DNA from: Streptomyces sp. AC512_CC834
GTDB taxonomy: Bacteria; Actinomycetota; Actinomycetes; Streptomycetales; Streptomycetaceae
Length of the DNA stretch: 45,112 bases
NCBI RefSeq assembly: GCF_019049325.1
Contig: NZ_JAGMUO010000130.1
Location: forward strand, 1 to 45,112
Direction of reading: 5' to 3'
Positions within the stretch are counted from its first letter, which is position 1; each line of letters begins with the position of its first letter. The notes under the pieces are model-generated. The model was not told where the DNA came from and ran no database searches. It saw only the letters and a list, made by a program, of their open reading frames with translations. The position numbers and the translations under genes were made by a program. Below, one piece after another: positions 40,898 through 45,112 of this stretch.

Positions 40898-40943
40898 CCG
40901 AAGGGCCCGCACCTCCCTCCAGGGGGCGGTGCGGGCCCTTCGG
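40898..40943 (+). terminator. Terminator of cspA
   Basis: A 15-bp perfect stem (CCGAAGGGCCCGCAC / GTGCGGGCCCTTCGG) with a 16-nt loop, 33 bp past the stop codon. Confidence 0.9.
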
Positions 40944-41011
40944 TCTGCCCGGGGCTTGCGCGAGGTCTGCCCGAGACCTGCCCGGAACCAGGCGCCGATC
41001 CACGAGAGGCG

Positions 41012-41056
41012 CTTGCACTCGACCATGCCGAGTGCTAATCATTGGCGTTAGCACTC
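41012..41056 (+). promoter_or_regulatory. groEL promoter with overlapping CIRCE elements (HrcA sites)
   Basis: Three half-sites share one central arm. CTTGCACTC-N9-GAGTGCTAA (41012-41038) is a CIRCE with 7/9 match in its left arm. GAGTGCTAA-N9-TTAGCACTC (41030-41056) is a perfect but inside-out pair. TTGCAC (41013-41018) and TAATCA (41036-41041), 17 bp apart, form the promoter, so HrcA bound here would cover it. Transcription would start near 41048, leaving a ~150-nt leader. Confidence 0.9.
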
Positions 41057-41200
41057 TGAAGGTGAGAGTGACAACGAAGGACCGGGTCGGTGAGGCCCGC
41101 AGGCCGGGTGGGGAAGGAACCGCACGGCAGGCGAGCCGTCCGTCGCGGGCGCGGGCGCGGTCCGAAGGAATCACCCCCAGTCCTGGAGGGACCACTTCAC

Positions 41201-42829
41201 ATGGCCAAGATCATCGCGTTCGACGAGGAGGCGCGGCGCGGCCTCGAGCGCGGCATGAACCAGCTCGCGGACGCCGTCAAGGTGACGCTCGGCCCCAAGG
41301 GCCGCAACGTCGTCCTCGAGAAGAAGTGGGGCGCCCCCACGATCACCAACGATGGTGTCTCCATCGCCAAGGAGATCGAGCTCGAGGACCCGTACGAGAA
41401 GATCGGCGCCGAGCTGGTCAAGGAAGTCGCCAAGAAGACGGACGACGTCGCCGGTGACGGTACGACCACCGCGACCGTTCTCGCCCAGGCCCTGGTCAAG
41501 GAAGGCCTGCGCAACGTCGCGGCCGGCGCCAACCCCATGGCCCTCAAGCGCGGCATCGAGAAGGCCACCGAGGCCGTCTCCGCCGCCCTGCTCGAGCAGG
41601 CGAAGGACGTCGAGACCAAGGAGCAGATCGCCTCCACGGCCTCCATCTCCGCCGCCGACACCCAGATCGGCGAGCTCATCGCCGAGGCCATGGACAAGGT
41701 CGGCAAGGAAGGCGTCATCACCGTCGAGGAGTCCCAGACCTTCGGTCTGGAGCTCGAGCTCACCGAGGGTATGCGCTTCGACAAGGGCTACATCTCGGCG
41801 TACTTCGCCACCGACATGGAGCGTATGGAGGCGTCGCTCGACGACCCGTACATCCTGATCGCCAACTCCAAGATCGGCAACGTCAAGGACCTGCTGCCGC
41901 TCCTGGAGAAGGTCATGCAGTCGGGCAAGCCGCTGCTGATCATCGCCGAGGACGTCGAGGGCGAGGCCCTGTCGACCCTGGTCGTCAACAAGATCCGCGG
42001 CACCTTCAAGTCCGTCGCCGTCAAGGCCCCGGGCTTCGGCGACCGCCGCAAGGCCATGCTCGGCGACATCGCCATCCTCACGGGCGGCGAGGTCATCTCC
42101 GAGGAGGTCGGCCTCAAGCTGGAGAACGCGTCCCTGGACCTCCTGGGCAGCGCCCGCAAGGTCGTCATCACCAAGGACGAGACCACGATCGTGGACGGCG
42201 CCGGCTCGGCCGACCAGGTCCAGGGCCGGGTCAACCAGATCCGCGCCGAGATCGAGAACAGCGACTCGGACTACGACCGCGAGAAGCTCCAGGAGCGCCT
42301 GGCGAAGCTGGCCGGCGGCGTGGCCGTCATCAAGGCCGGTGCCGCCACCGAGGTCGAGCTCAAGGAGCGCAAGCACCGCATCGAGGACGCCGTTCGCAAC
42401 GCGAAGGCGGCCGTCGAGGAGGGCATCGTCGCCGGTGGTGGCGTGGCCCTGCTCCAGGCCTCCCAGGTCTTCGAGAAGCTGGAGCTGACGGGTGACGAGG
42501 CGACCGGCGCCAACGCCGTGAAGCTCGCCCTGGAGGCCCCGCTGAAGCAGATCGCCGTCAACGGTGGTCTCGAGGGCGGCGTGGTTGTGGAGAAGGTCCG
42601 CAACCTGACCGTCGGCCACGGCCTGAACGCCGCGTCCGGTGAGTACGTCGACATGATCGCCGAAGGCATCATCGACCCGGCGAAGGTGACCCGTTCCGCT
42701 CTGCAGAACGCCGCCTCCATCGCCGCGCTGTTCCTCACCACCGAGGCCGTCATCGCCGACAAGCCGGAGAAGGCCGCCGCCGGCGGCGGTGCTCCGGGCG
42801 GCATGCCGGGCGGTGACATGGACTTCTGA
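41201..42829 (+). CDS. groEL: Chaperonin GroEL (GroEL2 type, no groES partner)
   Basis: 542 aa; GGAGGG ribosome site about 10 nt before the ATG. A full-length 60-kDa chaperonin: VTLGPKGRNVV and DGTTTATVLAQ (ATP site), GGVAVIKAGAATEVELKER, and EGIVAGGGVALL. It ends in the Gly/Met tail GGMPGGDMDF, unlike the His-rich tail of actinobacterial GroEL1. No groES gene is next to it; actinomycetes usually carry groES with the other groEL copy. Heat induction by relief of HrcA repression is expected from the upstream CIRCE elements. It should fold cytosolic proteins together with a distantly encoded GroES. Confidence 0.97.
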   Translation: MAKIIAFDEEARRGLERGMNQLADAVKVTLGPKGRNVVLEKKWGAPTITNDGVSIAKEIELEDPYEKIGAELVKEVAKKTDDVAGDGTTTATVLAQALVKEGLRNVAAGANPMALKRGIEKATEAVSAALLEQAKDVETKEQIASTASISAADTQIGELIAEAMDKVGKEGVITVEESQTFGLELELTEGMRFDKGYISAYFATDMERMEASLDDPYILIANSKIGNVKDLLPLLEKVMQSGKPLLIIAEDVEGEALSTLVVNKIRGTFKSVAVKAPGFGDRRKAMLGDIAILTGGEVISEEVGLKLENASLDLLGSARKVVITKDETTIVDGAGSADQVQGRVNQIRAEIENSDSDYDREKLQERLAKLAGGVAVIKAGAATEVELKERKHRIEDAVRNAKAAVEEGIVAGGGVALLQASQVFEKLELTGDEATGANAVKLALEAPLKQIAVNGGLEGGVVVEKVRNLTVGHGLNAASGEYVDMIAEGIIDPAKVTRSALQNAASIAALFLTTEAVIADKPEKAAAGGGAPGGMPGGDMDF

Positions 42830-42865
42830 TCGACCGGTTCCGGTTGATCGACCGTCCTGCACGGA

Positions 42866-42905
42866 CCGAGGGCGGCACTCCCCGAAACGGGGGTGCCGCC
42901 CTCGG
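42866..42905 (+). terminator. Terminator of groEL
   Basis: A 17-bp stem starting CCGAGGGCGGCAC and ending GTGCCGCCCTCGG, one GU pair, closing on a small C-GAAA-C loop, 37 bp after the stop. It is followed by a degenerate run of CGCGTTTC(C) copies up to about 42950. Confidence 0.9.
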
Positions 42906-43082
42906 GCGTTTCCGCGTTCCGCGTTTCGCGTTTCCGCGTTTCCGCGCGTCCTGGATGTGGCCCGGGTCATACGGGATCGGCGGCAGGGGGCGGAATGGTC
43001 CGGCCGGGCGACGTGGTTCACGCAGAGGTGCGATGTATGCGCGCGCACATACCGACCGGTACCCACCTCAAGGAGCCCCCAC

Positions 43083-44213
43083 GTGACCGTCACCACCGAC
43101 GAGGCCGCCTCCCGCACCGCCCAGCTCCTCGCCCGCCCGGCCACCATCAACGGCCTCACCGTGCCCAACCGCATCGCGATGGCGCCGATGACCAGGATGT
43201 TCTCCCCGGGCGGCGTCCCCGGTGAGGACGTGGTGTCGTACTACGCGCGCCGCGCCGCCGCCGGGGTCGGACTGATCGTCACCGAGGGCACCTACGTGGG
43301 CCACGCCTCCGCCGGGCAGAGCGACCGCGTCCCGCGCTTCCACGGCGAGGAGCAGCTCGCCGGGTGGGCGAAGGTCGCCGAGGCGGTGCACGCGGCGGGC
43401 GGCACGATCGTGCCCCAGCTCTGGCACGTCGGCATGGTCCGCAAGGCCGGCGAGGCCCCCTTCCCGGACGCGCCCGCCGTCGGCCCGTCCGGCCTGCGCA
43501 TCGGCGAGGACGAGCCCACCGGCCGAGCGATGACCCAGCGCGACCTGGACGACGTCATCGGCGCCTTCGCCGAGGCCGCCGCGGCCGCCGAACGCATCGG
43601 CTTCGACGGCGTGGAGATCCACGGCGCCCACGGCTACCTCGTCGACCAGTTCCTGTGGTCCGGCACCAACCGCCGCACCGACGCCTACGGCGGCGACCCC
43701 GTGGCCCGCACCCGGTTCGCCGCCGAGATCGTGGCCGCCGTACGCGAGACGGTCTCCCCCGACTTCCCCGTGATCTTCCGGTACTCCCAGTGGAAGCAGG
43801 AGGCCTACGACGTGCGCCTCGCCGAGACCCCGGAGGAGCTGGAAGCCATCCTCGCCCCGCTCGCCTCGGCCGGCGTCGACGCCTTCCACGCCTCCACCCG
43901 CCGCTACTGGCGCCCCGAGTTCGACGACTCCGACCTCAACCTCGCTGGCTGGACCAAGAAGCTCACCGGCAGGCCCGCCATCACCGTCGGCTCGGTCGGC
44001 CTCGACGGCGTCTTCAACCCGGCCGCCCGGGGCGAGGGCGCGCCCGTGGGCAGCCTCGACAACCTCCTGGACCGCCTGGAGCGCGACGAGTTCGACCTCG
44101 TCGCCGTCGGCCGCGCGCTGCTCCACGACCCGCAGTGGGCCGAGAAGGTCCTCACCGGCCGCTTCGACGCGCTCGCCCCGTACGACGCGGCATCGCTGAA
44201 GACCCTGAACTGA
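43083..44213 (+). CDS. Old Yellow Enzyme-family NADH:flavin oxidoreductase
   Basis: 376 aa from a GTG with AAGGAG 9 nt upstream. FMN-dependent TIM barrel: NRIAMAPMTRMF near the N-terminus, the catalytic pair in VEIHGAHGYLVDQFL near residue 180, GGDPVARTRF, and the phosphate-binding VGRALLHDPQW near the C-terminus. It should reduce activated C=C bonds of enones with NAD(P)H. The segment RYSQWKQEAYDVRLA is typical of a bacterial subgroup within the family. Substrate unknown; it stands alone downstream of groEL. Confidence 0.92.
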   Translation: MTVTTDEAASRTAQLLARPATINGLTVPNRIAMAPMTRMFSPGGVPGEDVVSYYARRAAAGVGLIVTEGTYVGHASAGQSDRVPRFHGEEQLAGWAKVAEAVHAAGGTIVPQLWHVGMVRKAGEAPFPDAPAVGPSGLRIGEDEPTGRAMTQRDLDDVIGAFAEAAAAAERIGFDGVEIHGAHGYLVDQFLWSGTNRRTDAYGGDPVARTRFAAEIVAAVRETVSPDFPVIFRYSQWKQEAYDVRLAETPEELEAILAPLASAGVDAFHASTRRYWRPEFDDSDLNLAGWTKKLTGRPAITVGSVGLDGVFNPAARGEGAPVGSLDNLLDRLERDEFDLVAVGRALLHDPQWAEKVLTGRFDALAPYDAASLKTLN

Positions 44214-44266
44214 GCGGGCAGGCTCTGGGCCGAGCGGTGTGCGCACCGCGGCGTAGGGTCCGTGAG

Positions 44267-44599
44267 ATGACGATCCCTGGACCCGTGGAGTCAGTGGAAC
44301 CCGTGGTGCGCACCGCCCGCGGCGCGGTGCGCGGCCGCGCCGAGGACGGCCCGACCGTCTTCCGCGGCATCCCGTTCGCCGAACCCCCGGTGGGGGGCGC
44401 CCGGGAACGCGTCCAGACCGACTGGCTGTTCGCCATGCCGTCCCTGCACCTGGCCGAGGCCCATGTCACGGGCGGCGGCCGGGCCCACGTCTACGAACTG
44501 ATCTGGCCCGCCCCGGCCGACGCGCCGTACCCGGAGGAGACCTCCCGACGGCTCTGGGAGGGTTACGAGTTCGCGCCGCTGCCGTTGGTGGGAGCGTGA
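44267..44599 (+). pseudogene. Internally deleted type-B carboxylesterase remnant
   Basis: 110 codons. The first ~40 residues (VVRTARGAVRGRA ... VFRGIPFAEPPVGG) are the unmistakable start of a ~500-residue type-B carboxylesterase. The sequence then jumps directly to what looks like the C-terminal third (QTDWLFAMPSLHLAEAH ... HVYELIWPAP). The region with the GESAGG serine and the acidic residue is missing, as is the GACHG histidine. The join is in frame and the reading frame stays open. TAGGGT ends 7 nt before the ATG, so it may still be transcribed as a leaderless mRNA. It cannot be an active esterase. Confidence 0.8.
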
Positions 44600-44940
44600 T
44601 GCGGGGCCCCCTGGTGGGCCTGTTCGTCGTGCCGGTCGTCGTCGGCGTGTACCTCATCGGCGAGGCGGCGACCGCCGACGACACGCCGCAGTGCGACGGC
44701 ATCATCGTGGAGTACGGAGACTCGGAACGCTCCGGCCCCATGAAGCCGGGGCAGAACTGCAACCTGTACGACTTCACCGACAGCAGGTCGGCGGGCACCC
44801 GGACGTACGACCAGCAGAAGAAGGCCCAGGACGAAGAAGCGACGAGCGACTACTGGACCGGCGGCTGGTGGCTGGCGTACGGCGTTGTCGGCCTGGCCGT
44901 GGTCACCACGCGCCGCGACCCGAAACGCCGCCGCTCCTGA
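44596..44940 (+). CDS. Small two-helix membrane protein of unknown function
   Basis: 114 aa from a GTG at 44596, immediately followed by an in-frame ATG at 44599; either start overlaps the stop of the esterase remnant, so translation is coupled to it. GGTGGGAG serves as ribosome site. An N-terminal hydrophobic helix (LVGLFVVPVVVGVYLIG) is followed by ~65 polar residues with two cysteines (DTPQCDG, GQNCNLYDF). A second helix (WWLAYGVVGLAVV) and a basic RRDPKRRRS end complete it. The topology suggests an extracellular loop with a possible disulfide. Family not recognised. Confidence 0.7.
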   Translation: MMRGPLVGLFVVPVVVGVYLIGEAATADDTPQCDGIIVEYGDSERSGPMKPGQNCNLYDFTDSRSAGTRTYDQQKKAQDEEATSDYWTGGWWLAYGVVGLAVVTTRRDPKRRRS

Positions 44941-45112
44941 GGCACAGGTCTTGGCGTCGCCCCAGGCATCCCCGACTTCCAGGTGGCCGTGGGGCCGCCC
45001 GCTTCTTGGCCAGTGTCGTGCTTCCACGACCCGAGTAAAGGGCGCTCCCTGCGGTCGCGTCGGCTCCGCCGATGGGCCTGCGGCCCACCCTTGACTCGGC
45101 TCGCTCCAGCAC
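44941..45112. other. Right-edge segment with no recognised feature
   Basis: 172 bp. Composition changes slightly (CGAGTAAAGGGCGCTCC; several GCGGTCGCG/CGGCTCGC-type motifs) and there is no codon bias consistent with a gene in any frame. Nothing assignable. Confidence 0.4.

Noticed and set aside
42905..42950. CGCGTTTC-type copies after groEL as an operator
   Set aside because: They are degenerate, lie just past a strong terminator and 130 bp before the next start; no symmetry or fixed phase was found.
1..45112. tRNA, rRNA, insertion sequence or prophage
   Set aside because: I looked for cloverleaf-like segments, transposase motifs and attachment-site duplications on both strands and saw none; all sizeable genes look chromosomal.

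Overview
The window is high-GC, densely coded actinobacterial DNA and almost certainly comes from a Streptomyces chromosome. The evidence is third-position GC bias throughout, GTG/TTG starts, leaderless promoters, a single rare TTA leucine codon (in a large LuxR-type regulator), a ParB site of the Streptomyces type, an XRE/DUF397 gene pair, and a GroEL with a Gly/Met-rich tail. From memory, the gene order matches the S. coelicolor A3(2) SCO4258-SCO4299 neighbourhood. I could not verify this by search, so it is context and not evidence.

Layout. 1-8036: the edge of a contractile injection system (CIS) locus. It holds the 3' end of a ricin-type lectin gene, an AAA+ ATPase, a DUF4255/Pvc16-like tail terminator, an atypical NarL-type response regulator, and a divergent 1153-aa LuxR/STAND regulator with a TTA codon. 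8118-12871: a leftward redox/export cluster (FAD oxidoreductase, quinone reductase, DHA2 transporter, APH-type kinase), with a perfect SoxR box written into the 3' end of the first gene. 13024-20697: a pentapeptide-repeat protein, an XRE + DUF397 pair, a Ser/Thr kinase fused to DUF4328, and a divergent TetR/alcohol dehydrogenase pair with a GNAT-NUDIX fusion downstream. 20719-24715: an M1 peptidase lipoprotein, a perfect parS site, TerD, ArfB-like, GNAT and flavin reductase genes. 25029-32464: a diguanylate cyclase (CdgB-like) behind a Crp/BldD-like palindrome, a membrane-anchored glycan-binding protein, then a PfkB kinase, NagA and a ROK kinase. Two DasR (dre-like) sites separate the ROK kinase from a divergent sugar-binding lipoprotein. 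32526-38334: DUF3263, a long hairpin-bearing repeat array, otsB, a lipoprotein with an internal duplication, otsA, a PASTA-like lipoprotein and a glucosyl-3-phosphoglycerate synthase. 38478-40244: a SAM-I riboswitch, a threonine-synthase-like enzyme and a ThiS/MoaD-like protein. 40661-42829: cspA and groEL (double CIRCE). 43083-44940: an Old Yellow Enzyme, an internally deleted esterase and a small membrane protein.

How it works together. Several known regulons meet here: bldA (TTA), SoxR, DasR, HrcA, SAM, and probably BldD or Crp. The clearest functional modules are compatible-solute synthesis (trehalose by otsA/otsB, glucosylglycerate by GpgS), N-acetylglucosamine catabolism (nagK-nagA with a phosphosugar kinase), and the tail of the CIS cluster. 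The most intriguing unit is the SAM riboswitch / threonine-synthase-like / ThiS-like operon. It can be read as a protein-thiocarboxylate route from O-phosphohomoserine to homocysteine. That is a hypothesis, not a demonstrated function.
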